DNA from: Vampirovibrionales bacterium
Lineage (GTDB): Bacteria; Cyanobacteriota; Vampirovibrionia; Vampirovibrionales; Vampirovibrionaceae
Direction of reading: 5' to 3'
Assembly: GCA_016712355.1 (NCBI GenBank)
Contig: JADJRF010000005.1
Location: forward strand, 248,001-312,000
Length of the DNA stretch: 64,000 bases
How positions within the stretch are numbered: the stretch's first letter is position 1; each line of letters starts with the position of its first letter. A model generated the notes under the pieces. That model ran no database searches. It was not told the DNA's origin and saw nothing but the letters and a program-made list of their open reading frames with translations. Shown in pieces: positions 35,051 to 43,518 of the stretch. Position numbers and translations under genes: made by a program.

Positions 35051-36708
35051 CCGCATCCCCTCCCGCGCTGCTGGCGGCCCTGTTCGATAGTCCGCTCGGG
35101 GCGACCTTGCTGCGTCAAAACCTCCTGTTGCTCACGCCGGAATTGTTGCTGTTGTTGACAGCAGGCTTGTTGCTACTGTTTGCCGCAAGCCGTCAGGAAT
35201 CGCTGCGGCGCGAGATTTGGCCCACGGCCTTAATCGGCTCTTTTGTCGCCTGTGTGGCGATGAGCGCCCTGTTTGTCCTGACGCATATGAACCCGCAGGG
35301 GCTTTTATTGACGGATCCGGTGAATATCCCCGTGGCGAGCGAGCAGTTGCGCGTGGATTTAATGGGATCGCTGATGCGATGGACGATTCTGCTATCCACG
35401 TTTCTGGTAATTCTGATGTCGGGGCGCTATCTGGAAAGACGCCTTGCGGCGGCATCCGGCGAGTTTTTTGCGCTGCTGCTGTGCGGAACCGTCGGCGCGC
35501 TGTTGCTGACCATGGCCCACGATCTGGTGATGTTCTTCGTTGCGCTGGAAACGCTGGGCATTTCTTCGTTTCTGCTGGCGGGATTTGCGCGCAATGACGC
35601 CCGCAGCGCCGAGGCCGGTCTTAAGTTTCTGCTGTATGGCGGCGGGGCATCGGCCTGTCTGCTGTTCGGCTTTTCGCTCCTGTATGGCCTGAGCGGCGGC
35701 CACACGGATTTTGCAGGCCTCATTACCGCGTTGAGCGCATCGGCCAAGCCACTGCCCCTGCTGGCCATCGCCCCGGCGATGGGGGCGCTGATTTTAGCGG
35801 GCCTCCTGTTTAAACTTTCCGCCGCGCCGTTTCACCAATGGACGCCGGACGTATACGAAGGCGCGCCGACGCCGGTCACGGCCTATTTGTCGGTGATCTC
35901 GAAGCTGGCTGCCTTCGCCGCCGCGATTCGCATCGTGTCGCTGATTCTGGCCCCGATGCCGGCTTTTCAGGGACACGCGCACGCGCCCCTGTTTTTCGCG
36001 CTGGCGCTGGTGGCGATGGTTTCGATGACGTGGGGCAATCTGGCGGCGCTGCGGCAACGCTCCATGAAGCGCATGTTGGCCTACAGTACGATTGCGCATG
36101 TGGGCTACCTGCTGCTGGGCTTGGCGCTTGCGGCCGCAGGCGCGACGGCGGCGCTTCCCGCGACGTTGTTTTACCTGTTGACCTACGCATTTATGAATCT
36201 GGGGGCCTTCGCCGCCGCCATTCGCTTTGAGAACGAAACAGGGAGCGACGCTCTTGCCGATTACGCCGGATTGGGCCGTAAAAAGCCATGGCTGACGGCA
36301 GCGATGAGCATTTTTCTGTTATCGCTGGCCGGGATTCCGATTATGGCGGGCTTTTTCTCCAAGTTTTTCCTGTTTCAGGCGGTGGCGCTTACCGGGGGTC
36401 CTGCGCTCTGGCTGATTCTGTTCGCACTGCTCAACAGCACGATCTCGCTGTATTACTATCTCAACGTCATTCGCCTGATGACAATCGCGCCGCCGTCTTC
36501 GCCGGTGGAGCGTCTGTCGCGCGGCGTGCGACAACCGGCTTCGGCCTTCGCCATGGCGATGACGCTGGCAATCTGCGCTGCGGCAACGCTGTTACTGGGC
36601 CTCTTCGCAGAGCCTGCCATGGGTCTGTCGCGTCACGCGATTGCCCAACTCGGCAAAGCAGACCCCTATGCGCGGGTTTTTCTGCTCTCGCAACGTTCAG
36701 AGCCGTAG
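35047..36708 (+). CDS. nuoN: Complex I subunit N (proton-pumping)
   Basis: Third antiporter-like subunit. Signatures: FVALETLGISSFLLAGFARN, EAGLKFLLYGG, KLSAAPFHQWTPDVYEGAPT, and KRMLAYSTIAHVGYLLLGL; GIPIMAGFFSKFFLF is also typical. 553 residues. Last complex I gene in the operon; nuoE, nuoF and nuoG are absent before, inside and after the cluster. trpA follows after only 6 bases. Confidence 0.95.
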   Translation: MTASPPALLAALFDSPLGATLLRQNLLLLTPELLLLLTAGLLLLFAASRQESLRREIWPTALIGSFVACVAMSALFVLTHMNPQGLLLTDPVNIPVASEQLRVDLMGSLMRWTILLSTFLVILMSGRYLERRLAAASGEFFALLLCGTVGALLLTMAHDLVMFFVALETLGISSFLLAGFARNDARSAEAGLKFLLYGGGASACLLFGFSLLYGLSGGHTDFAGLITALSASAKPLPLLAIAPAMGALILAGLLFKLSAAPFHQWTPDVYEGAPTPVTAYLSVISKLAAFAAAIRIVSLILAPMPAFQGHAHAPLFFALALVAMVSMTWGNLAALRQRSMKRMLAYSTIAHVGYLLLGLALAAAGATAALPATLFYLLTYAFMNLGAFAAAIRFENETGSDALADYAGLGRKKPWLTAAMSIFLLSLAGIPIMAGFFSKFFLFQAVALTGGPALWLILFALLNSTISLYYYLNVIRLMTIAPPSSPVERLSRGVRQPASAFAMAMTLAICAAATLLLGLFAEPAMGLSRHAIAQLGKADPYARVFLLSQRSEP

Positions 36709-36714
36709 GCGCCC

Positions 36715-37545
36715 ATGACGTCTGCGCCCGCCACGACGGATCGCTACGCGCATCGTTTCGGCCAACTTGCCCAGGAGGGGCGCGCCGCCTTTATCCCGTT
36801 CACCCTGCTGGGCTGGCCTACGGTTGAGACCTCACGCCAGATTCTGGAGGCGCTGATGGCCGGAGGAGCGGACGCTCTGGAGTTGGGGCTGCCCTTTAGC
36901 GACCCGATGGCGGACGGACCGGTGTTGCAGCAAGCCGCCACCGAAGCGCTGGCGGCAGGCGCCCGCGTTGACGACGCCTTCGCCCTGATTGCAGAAGTTC
37001 GCGCTCAGGATAAGCAAGTCCCCATTGGCTTGATGGCGTATTACAACATGATTCTGGCGCGGGGCGCCGACCGATTTTGCGCTGATGCGGCAGCCGCAGG
37101 CGTGGATGCGATTCTGGTTCCCGATCTACCGCCAGAGACCGCAGGCGAGCTGGCTCCGGCGATTAATGCGCATGGGTTGTCCCTGGCCTTTATTGTTTCG
37201 CCGTTGACCGATGATGCGCGGCTGGATGCCTTGTTGCCCATGGCGGGCGGATTTCTGTATATCGTTTCCCGTCTGGGCGTAACAGGCGTTGAAGCGCGCT
37301 ATGACACGGCGTTACAAGCATTGGCGCAACGGGTCAAGGCAAAATCTTCGTTGCCCGCCTGCATCGGCTTCGGGATTTCCACGCCTGCGGATGTGCGGCA
37401 AATGACGGCGCTCGGGGCGGATGGCGTGATTACCGGCTCTGCGGTGATCCAACGCGCGCGCGAATCTATGGTAGAGCGCCCGGACCATTGGCAGGCCGAC
37501 CTTCAAGCGTACATTCGGACCATGGCGGACGCTGTGCGCCTCTAA
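36715..37545 (+). CDS. trpA: Tryptophan synthase alpha chain
   Basis: Cleaves indole-3-glycerol phosphate to indole and glyceraldehyde 3-phosphate, passing indole to TrpB. A TIM-barrel protein with catalytic Glu56 and Asp67 in LELGLPFSDPMADGP, the IGLMAYYNMILARG loop, and the phosphate-binding GFGISTPADV and GVITGSAVI. The flexible loop reads SRLGVTGVEARYDT, close to the usual GVTG(A/E)R. 276 residues, normal. It lies 6 bases after nuoN, so it is probably co-transcribed with complex I, with no other trp gene nearby. All expected active-site residues are present. Confidence 0.95.
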   Translation: MTSAPATTDRYAHRFGQLAQEGRAAFIPFTLLGWPTVETSRQILEALMAGGADALELGLPFSDPMADGPVLQQAATEALAAGARVDDAFALIAEVRAQDKQVPIGLMAYYNMILARGADRFCADAAAAGVDAILVPDLPPETAGELAPAINAHGLSLAFIVSPLTDDARLDALLPMAGGFLYIVSRLGVTGVEARYDTALQALAQRVKAKSSLPACIGFGISTPADVRQMTALGADGVITGSAVIQRARESMVERPDHWQADLQAYIRTMADAVRL

Positions 37546-37555
37546 GCAAGGCGAA

Positions 37556-39244
37556 TCAGGGGCGCGCGGTCACTTGCCAGATGCGCAGGTCGGCGCGGCG
37601 ATCGTTAAATGCCAGTCTCAGGCGCGGCGAAATCTGCTGAATGGCGGGGCTGAGAGCGCTGGCCCCGGCGTCGGCGCTTCTACGATCTTCAACGATGTAA
37701 TCGGCCCGTTGCAGCAACTCCTGCGCCAGGTCTTCGGTGGACTCCGTATTAATCGGAGGGCGCGCCCGGCGGCCGCTATAGCGCTCAATCTCTTCGGCAG
37801 ATTGCGCCACCAGCCTGACATCTTGCGTCGTGTTTGCGCGCAACCAGCGAATGGCGCGCGAGTAACGATTTTTCGGCGACAAGCTGACCGCCTGGTCTTC
37901 ATCGACCGCTTGCATCCCCAAGGCGGTTGCAGCGCCGCTATCGCGGGCAAACGCCTGCAAATGGCCATCGAGGCTATTGATGGCAATCAGAGCGGTTAAC
38001 ACGGGGAACGCGATATGCGCCATACGCGTTTGCAGAATCTTCTCCAAGCCGTGCGCCAGCCACAGCAGGCCGGTATACAGAAAAAACAACAGCAAGGGCA
38101 GCACCGGCGCGACTGACAGGCTGCTCTCCAACGGCAGGGTCAGAGACGTCAGAATAAACAAAATCGCATAGATGCCAGTGACGCCAGAGAACTGATAAAG
38201 ACTGAATCCCAGTCCCGTAAGGGCCAGCAAGGCCACGCCCCAGCGAATCCAGCTCACTTGGGCATAGCGAAAGCGCAGGTCAGAAAAGCCCGTCTCGCGA
38301 AGCAGTGGCCCGGCCACATACTCAAATCGAACGGTTCCCAGCGTCGCATCAGTGATGTCGGCGCTGAGCGCATCTGCATTTTGCCAGAGCTGACGTCCAA
38401 AGCCCAGAGAGGAGCGCAAGGGGCTGAGCATCGCCCGGCGGCTTTCGGGATCTTCGACGCCTTGAACCTCCACGGTGGTCAGCGCATCATTGCTGCTGTA
38501 AAGCATATTGCGCGTCAGCCAGGGGCTCATAATCAGCGCGATGATGGCAACGACCGTGGCGGCTTGCTTGAACTCCAGCTTCGTCAGCGCCATCCACACA
38601 AAGGCGCCTAACAGGGCCAAGCCCAGATTCTTGGTTGCCAGCGCCGCGACCACCCACAGGCAGGTCCACACCAACGGCCAGCGCGCAATCGCGACCTTGC
38701 GATCAACAAAATACCGATCAATGAAAACCAGCGCCATCAACGAACAGATGAGATAGGTCATGGCAGGCGTCATGCTTTGCGCCGCCGACAGCGTGAGAGG
38801 AGACAGCGCGTAGAGGGCCGTAATATAGAAGCAATACGGCTTTTTAATGCGCCGACTCAAAAACGCGAACGTCAGGACAATCGACAGGAGATATAACGAC
38901 AGATTGAGGGCCAGGAAGGCATCCGAGAGTTCCGGTCCGCTGACAGCGCCCACCAGCGTCATTACCAGCGCCAGTAAGGCGGGATAAAACGGCGGCGTTT
39001 GCAGGTAAGGCCCGTGGATGCCGCCATGGGTTAACGTATAGCCATCGCCCGAGGCCAGCGAACGCGCCAGCTCCAGAAATCGATTGCTCAGCGGCGCATT
39101 TTCAATCCAGTGCTGGCTGATATGGTCCCATAAGAACCAGCCCGCGATGAAGCACAGGCCGATAAAAACCCAATCGAACCACCAAGAGGCGTAAAATGGC
39201 TGTGATTTGTCGGCGCTCATACGCTCTATCATACCAGCCCGCAC
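37556..39244 (-). CDS. Multi-pass membrane protein, GT-C glycosyltransferase-like
   Basis: A 562-residue protein with roughly ten or more hydrophobic segments through residue about 440 and a soluble C-terminal domain. The first external loop RFLELARSLASGDGYTLTHG followed by QTPPFYPALLALVMTL matches ArnT/PMT-type (GT39/GT83) transferases that use polyprenyl-phosphate sugars, although the early acidic residue expected there is an Asp at about 43 in LWDHIS or Glu in LELARS. The donor and acceptor are unknown. Starts at ATGs 39244, 39232 or 39220 are all possible. Its 3' end lies 10 bases from that of trpA (convergent). The aminotransferase gene is 24 bases upstream on the same strand. Confidence 0.7.
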   Translation of the reverse strand: MRAGMIERMSADKSQPFYASWWFDWVFIGLCFIAGWFLWDHISQHWIENAPLSNRFLELARSLASGDGYTLTHGGIHGPYLQTPPFYPALLALVMTLVGAVSGPELSDAFLALNLSLYLLSIVLTFAFLSRRIKKPYCFYITALYALSPLTLSAAQSMTPAMTYLICSLMALVFIDRYFVDRKVAIARWPLVWTCLWVVAALATKNLGLALLGAFVWMALTKLEFKQAATVVAIIALIMSPWLTRNMLYSSNDALTTVEVQGVEDPESRRAMLSPLRSSLGFGRQLWQNADALSADITDATLGTVRFEYVAGPLLRETGFSDLRFRYAQVSWIRWGVALLALTGLGFSLYQFSGVTGIYAILFILTSLTLPLESSLSVAPVLPLLLFFLYTGLLWLAHGLEKILQTRMAHIAFPVLTALIAINSLDGHLQAFARDSGAATALGMQAVDEDQAVSLSPKNRYSRAIRWLRANTTQDVRLVAQSAEEIERYSGRRARPPINTESTEDLAQELLQRADYIVEDRRSADAGASALSPAIQQISPRLRLAFNDRRADLRIWQVTARP

Positions 39245-39268
39245 GAAAACGGGGCAGAGGGGGCGGCG

Positions 39269-40444
39269 TCAGGCCATGCCCTGCGCCCATGACCGCAGGC
39301 GCTGATGCGCAGCGGTCAGCGTTTGAGGCGTTTTGCTGAAACAAAAACGCACGTAACGGGCGCCATCCGGCTTATGGTGGAAAAAGCTGGAGCCCGGCAC
39401 CACCGCCACGCCAACGCTTTCCACAAGATGGCGGGCGAAAGCGATATCATCCGAAAACCCCAGCGAGGCGATATCGGCAAACAGGTAATACGCACCCTGA
39501 GGCCGGAAGTACGGGATGCCCACATCGTCCAGAATCGCCATCATGGCATTACGCTTGGCGTTATAGTCGCTGGCCAGCTGATCAAAATAGGAGGGCGGCA
39601 GCGACAACGCCGTCACGCCTGCGCGTTGCAGGGGCGCGGGCGCGCCAACCGTTAGAAAATCGTGAACCTTGCGGATCGCCGCCGTCGTCGGGGCGTCGGC
39701 CAGCAGCCAGCCCACGCGCCAACCGGTCACGCTATAGGTTTTCGACAGCGCGTTGATGGCAATCGTCAGCGGCGCCATCCCCGGCAAGCTGCGCATGGAC
39801 ACATGCTCGGCGCCGTCGTACAGAATATATTCATAGATTTCATCTGTGATGCACAACACGCCCCACTGTTGGCAGCATTCGGCGATGAGCGCGAGTTCTT
39901 CGCGCGTAAAGACTTTACCCGTGGGGTTATTGGGGGTGTTAATGACAATGGCGCGCGTCCGATCGTTAAAGGCGGCCTTGAGCGCGGTCGGGTCGAAATG
40001 CCAGTCGGGCGCATGCAGCGTGACAAAGCGCGGAATCGCCCCGCACAGAATCGCGTCGGGGCCGTAGTTTTCGTAATACGGTTCAAACACGATGACCTCA
40101 TCGCCCGGATTAACAGTGGCAATCATGGCCGCCGCCATCGCCTCGGTCGCGCCGCACGTGACGGTCAGCTCGGTGTGCGGATCGATGGGCATCCCCAGTC
40201 GGGGACGGTAATGGGCCGCGATGGCCTCGCGAAAATCCGCCGCCCCCCAGGTCACGGCATACTGATTGACGTCTTCGTAAAGGGCCTGAGCCGCCGCGCG
40301 TTTCAGTTCTTCGGGACACGGAAAGTCGGGAAAGCCCTGAGCGAGATTAATCGCGCCATGAGCGCTCGCCAGACGGCTCATCTCGCGAATCACGGACTCG
40401 CTGAAGGCATCGGCCTTCAACGAGGAAAACCCTCGGGTCATCAC
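39269..40444 (-). CDS. Class I/II PLP-dependent aminotransferase
   Basis: Fold-type I aminotransferase. NLAQGFPDFPCPEELKRAA at the N-terminus, YAVTWGAADFREAIAAHY, the NTPNNPTGKVFTREEL substrate/cofactor segment with the ring-stacking and Asn contacts, TDEIYEYILYDG with the cofactor Asp, and the Schiff-base Lys in ALSKTYSVTGWRVGWL are all present; the carboxylate-binding Arg is in ARYVRFCFSK. It is close in pattern to kynurenine/methionine aminotransferase-type (KAT/YbdL) enzymes; substrate cannot be fixed. 391 residues. Possibly co-transcribed with the downstream membrane protein gene. Confidence 0.9.
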   Translation of the reverse strand: MMTRGFSSLKADAFSESVIREMSRLASAHGAINLAQGFPDFPCPEELKRAAAQALYEDVNQYAVTWGAADFREAIAAHYRPRLGMPIDPHTELTVTCGATEAMAAAMIATVNPGDEVIVFEPYYENYGPDAILCGAIPRFVTLHAPDWHFDPTALKAAFNDRTRAIVINTPNNPTGKVFTREELALIAECCQQWGVLCITDEIYEYILYDGAEHVSMRSLPGMAPLTIAINALSKTYSVTGWRVGWLLADAPTTAAIRKVHDFLTVGAPAPLQRAGVTALSLPPSYFDQLASDYNAKRNAMMAILDDVGIPYFRPQGAYYLFADIASLGFSDDIAFARHLVESVGVAVVPGSSFFHHKPDGARYVRFCFSKTPQTLTAAHQRLRSWAQGMA

Positions 40445-40501
40445 CTGCCGCCGCTCTCCTGCAAACGCTTACAAGCCTGATAAGAAGCGAAAACGAGCCC
40501 C

Positions 40502-40981
40502 TTAGCGCGCGCACGCCTCGGTTTTCTCGGGCTGTTCATAACGCCAACGCTCACCGCCACGCTCCCACGTCTGCAATTCGTCGGGGGAAAAGAACAGGGC
40601 CAGTTCGCGCTCGGCGCTCGCGACGCTGTCAGAACCATGAATCACGTTACGGCCCAAATCGACGGAAAAATCGCCGCGAATCGTGCCAGGAGCAGCATCC
40701 TTGGGATGCGTCGCCCCCATCATCGTCCGCGCGGCCGCCACCACGTTCGCCCCTTGCCACGCCATGGCGACAATCGGGCCGCTGGTAATAAACGCGACCA
40801 GGCCGCCGAAAAAAGGCTTCTCGCGATGCTCGCCATAATGCTGCTCGGCGCGCTCGCGGCTCACCTGCATCATCTTCAGGCCAATCAACTGAAAGCCCTT
40901 GCGCTCAAAGCGCTGGATAATCTCGCCGATCAGCCCGCGCTGCACGGCATCCGGTTTCAACGCAATAAAAGTTCGTTCCAT
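40502..40981 (-). CDS. ndk: Nucleoside diphosphate kinase
   Basis: Transfers the gamma-phosphate between nucleoside triphosphates and diphosphates. MERTFIALKPDAVQRGLIGE opens the protein, and the phosphohistidine is His115 in GRNVIHGSDSVASAE. The 159 residues exceed the usual 140-150 by a short charged tail. The ATG at 40981 is chosen because the family begins there; a 25-codon upstream extension is open but has no homology. Monocistronic or co-transcribed with rpmG. Confidence 0.96.
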   Translation of the reverse strand: MERTFIALKPDAVQRGLIGEIIQRFERKGFQLIGLKMMQVSRERAEQHYGEHREKPFFGGLVAFITSGPIVAMAWQGANVVAAARTMMGATHPKDAAPGTIRGDFSVDLGRNVIHGSDSVASAERELALFFSPDELQTWERGGERWRYEQPEKTEACAR

Positions 40982-41077
40982 TGTCGATCGATGAATCTCC
41001 CGGGATCTGTGGCCATAAAACCAGTTTAATAACTGCAGCGCCAAGCGGCTGCGCAACCTGCGGACTGACGAGACGCG

Positions 41078-41251
41078 CTATTTTTTCTCTTCGCGATACA
41101 GCACATGACGGCCCGCAATGGGGTCGTATTTGCGCAGTTCAAGACGTCCCGGATGCTTTTGCTTGTTTTTGCGCGAGTGGTACTCGTGCCCGGATTCCGT
41201 GCTTTTAAGGCGGATGTGGGTCACGCCCTTGCCTTTGCCTTTTTTGGCCAT
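41078..41251 (-). CDS. rpmG: Ribosomal protein bL33 (zinc-free type)
   Basis: Small 50S subunit protein, 57 residues. The pattern IRLKSTESGHEYHSRKN, then RLELRKYDPIAGRHVLYREE, matches the L33 form that lacks the zinc-binding Cys pairs. The N-terminal MAKKGKGKG is basic. The reading frame is open further upstream but the ATG at 41251 begins the homology. The usual neighbours secE/nusG are absent. Confidence 0.93.
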   Translation of the reverse strand: MAKKGKGKGVTHIRLKSTESGHEYHSRKNKQKHPGRLELRKYDPIAGRHVLYREEKK

Positions 41252-41627
41252 GGTATCGATAACTCCAGCTGGGATTGAGAAAACGAAAGGAGCCTGCATT
41301 GTACCAGAAAGGCATCGATTGCAAGCAGCCTGGCCCCGCCCTGGCCTGAGCAGCTCTTTGGGAAGGGAGAACCCGCAAACAGCCGGATACGGCATGGCGC
41401 CTGCGGATATGCGCCAGATATGCGGGCTTCTGAGGCAAAATCGGAGAAACGCCCGCCCATTCTGAGCGTTGCCAATTTCTTAATTTTTGCTTGCGGATAT
41501 CAATTCGAGAACAACAGTTGTTTTTATTTATTTGAAGACTGATATTCTTCTGAGTCAGATCCGTTTCATGCTGAGTAATTAACCCCAGGTATCGTTCAGG
41601 GAAGAGAAATCTTGAAGGTGACCAGCC
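41252..41627. other. Divergent intergenic stretch rpmG / disordered-protein gene
   Basis: About 375 bases. The half next to 41628 is AT-rich (41470-41580) and contains the short palindrome ACAACAGTTGT (41511-41521) before a T-rich run. Promoters for both diverging genes should lie here. No convincing reading frame or RNA gene is seen. Confidence 0.35.
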
Positions 41628-43304
41628 ATGGGCGACGTGTCCCTTAAATTTCCAAATTTGATGACGATTCCCGTCGCTTCCTCTGACAAGAAAAGCGGCG
41701 CCGCTGACGCTGAGGCGTCCAGCGCAGCCGCAAGCGCAGAATCTACGGGAGATAGCGGCCAGAAGGGCTTCAGGGAAATCATGGCCGAGAGAAAGGCCGC
41801 CCAAGCCGAACAGGAAGCCAAGACGCAAGACAGCGTCAAAAAGACCGGCAACGCCGCAAAAGTGAACTTCATCGCAGGGCAGCATTTAGCGGGCAATTCC
41901 GAAAACGCGCCGGGCATTGTCAAAAAAGCCGCGCCCACCCCCGCGACCGAAGCTATTGAGCAAGCCGCCAAGAAGAAAAACGGGGCCGAGCCCTCTAAAA
42001 CCGCAGCAGAGAAGCCTGCCGATAGCGTCGATAGCGCAGAAAAAACGCCCAGCAACCCGGACAATCCGGGCGAAGTAAGCTATGAGGAGGCAAAGCAGAG
42101 AGCCGAAGCCGCCAAAGCTAAACAGGCCGATAACAAAGAAGCGGACCAGAAAGAAACAGACAAAAAAGAAGCCGACAAGGTCGACGCGAAACAAGCGGCT
42201 ACCGCAGCGGCGCAGCAGAAAAAAGACGAGGAAAAACAAACCGCCGAACTCGAAAAACAAAAACAGGAAGCCGCCAAGCTCGAACAAAAACGTGCAGAAG
42301 AAATTGAAAAGGCTCAGAAAGAAGCCGCCGCCAAAGCAGCAGACAGCCCAAAAGATCTCAAGCCGTCCAAAGCCCCGGTCGTGGCCGAGCAAACCGTCAA
42401 GGCGGCGGAAGCGCCCTCCAATCCGGCGCCGAAACCGACTTCCGTCACCACGTCTTCTGCGTCGCTGACCGATCCGCGCGCCAACGTCAATACCGCCAGC
42501 CGCGAAACCGTGACGCGCACCGCGCAGGAAGCGGCAGCAGCGCCCGCCAGTTCAGCGGCCACGGCCTCCACCGCCAGTATTCAAACCAGCCAGTCGACCG
42601 CAGTTAGCGCCATTAGCGCGCCGGCCTCGAACGCGAGCGGCTCGAATGCGGCCGTTCAAAACGCCGTCAGCAGCGGCGAGGCGGCGGTTCAAAAAGTAAT
42701 GGCCAATGCGACGCAAAGCATTGACGCCATTGTCGCAGACGGCGAAGCGGCGGTTGCAAACGCCTCAGACCGCATGGCGTATTCGCTGGAAAACGCGACG
42801 CGCGCCAAAACCGCCTCTGAACAGGAAGCCGCTCTGTACAGCGCAGAGCAAGCCGCCGACTCCGCTACCCAGACCGTGCAGTCGACCGCTGATAAAGCAG
42901 CCAGCGCCGCACAATACTATGACGGCGTCGCGCAACAAACCGCAGAAAGCTCTCGCCAGCGCGTCGAGCAGCTTGTCGAACAGGATCGCGCGCGCAAAGA
43001 GGAGACCAAACTCCGAAAAGCTCAAGCTAAAGAAGAGAAAAAAGCTGCCAACGACGCTTCGGGCAAACCCAGCCTGGCCGATCGCGTCGCCAACTGGACA
43101 AACCGGACGTTTGACGGCATTGCGTCTCTGGCCTTGGGCGCGCCGCAACCGGCAAAAGACCCCATGTTCACCGGCCTGTTTGAAACCGCTCCGGCTGCTT
43201 GGTCTTCAGGAGGCGCGTCAACCGCGAGCGGCATGCCGTGGTCTCAGGTTCAGCCCATGTCGCCAACCGCGCAACCGGTGGGTAGACGCCAGCTCCGCGC
43301 ATAA
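41628..43304 (+). CDS. Ala/Lys/Glu-rich coiled-coil, largely disordered protein, 558 aa
   Basis: No family recognised. Residues about 1-20 (VSLKFPNLMTIPV) may be a short interaction motif. Residues about 50-250 are extremely rich in Ala, Lys, Glu and Gln, with repeated heptad-like KEADQKETDKKEADK units and a long predicted helix resembling the TolA stalk. A Ser/Thr/Ala-rich disordered part (about 255-345) follows, then a second helical part (about 350-480) and a short C-terminal module (RVANWTNRTFDGIASLALG). No signal peptide or membrane anchor. AAGGTGA lies 7 bases before the ATG. Structural or adhesive scaffold is plausible; function unknown. The high Lys/Glu/Gln content gives a base composition unlike its neighbours. 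Confidence 0.7.
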   Translation: MGDVSLKFPNLMTIPVASSDKKSGAADAEASSAAASAESTGDSGQKGFREIMAERKAAQAEQEAKTQDSVKKTGNAAKVNFIAGQHLAGNSENAPGIVKKAAPTPATEAIEQAAKKKNGAEPSKTAAEKPADSVDSAEKTPSNPDNPGEVSYEEAKQRAEAAKAKQADNKEADQKETDKKEADKVDAKQAATAAAQQKKDEEKQTAELEKQKQEAAKLEQKRAEEIEKAQKEAAAKAADSPKDLKPSKAPVVAEQTVKAAEAPSNPAPKPTSVTTSSASLTDPRANVNTASRETVTRTAQEAAAAPASSAATASTASIQTSQSTAVSAISAPASNASGSNAAVQNAVSSGEAAVQKVMANATQSIDAIVADGEAAVANASDRMAYSLENATRAKTASEQEAALYSAEQAADSATQTVQSTADKAASAAQYYDGVAQQTAESSRQRVEQLVEQDRARKEETKLRKAQAKEEKKAANDASGKPSLADRVANWTNRTFDGIASLALGAPQPAKDPMFTGLFETAPAAWSSGGASTASGMPWSQVQPMSPTAQPVGRRQLRA

Positions 43305-43379
43305 GCAACGCACAGGCGATGCTCTCAGGCGACGCCCCGGCTTTTCTCTCGCTCACTCTCACTTTATAACGTCGCAATC

Positions 43380-43410
43380 GACGCGGCCCGCTTCACTCGC
43401 GGGCCGCGTC
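43380..43410 (+). terminator. Perfect 12-bp hairpin after the 558-aa gene
   Basis: GACGCGGCCCGC (43380-43391) and its exact complement (43399-43410) enclose a 7-nt loop, 75 bases after the stop codon. Only TT follows directly, with a T-run 15 bases further on, so it is a strong hairpin with a weak uridine tract. Confidence 0.6.
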
Positions 43411-43518
43411 TTGCTATCGGCTGGTTTTTTGGCCATGATAGGCCCTTGTTCGTCCGCCTGTTATTCAGGCGCAGGGCTGTAAACGGCCTGTATCAACCGC
43501 GCGAGGAGCGACATCGCC

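Noticed and set aside
26802..36534. Many long minus-strand frames opposite the nuo genes
   Set aside because: All lie opposite certain genes and are His/Arg/Gln-rich antisense shadows.
43305..43518. glmS ribozyme in the glmS leader
   Set aside because: Only simple hairpins are seen; the conserved ribozyme core could not be recognised. A covariance search would be needed to overturn this.
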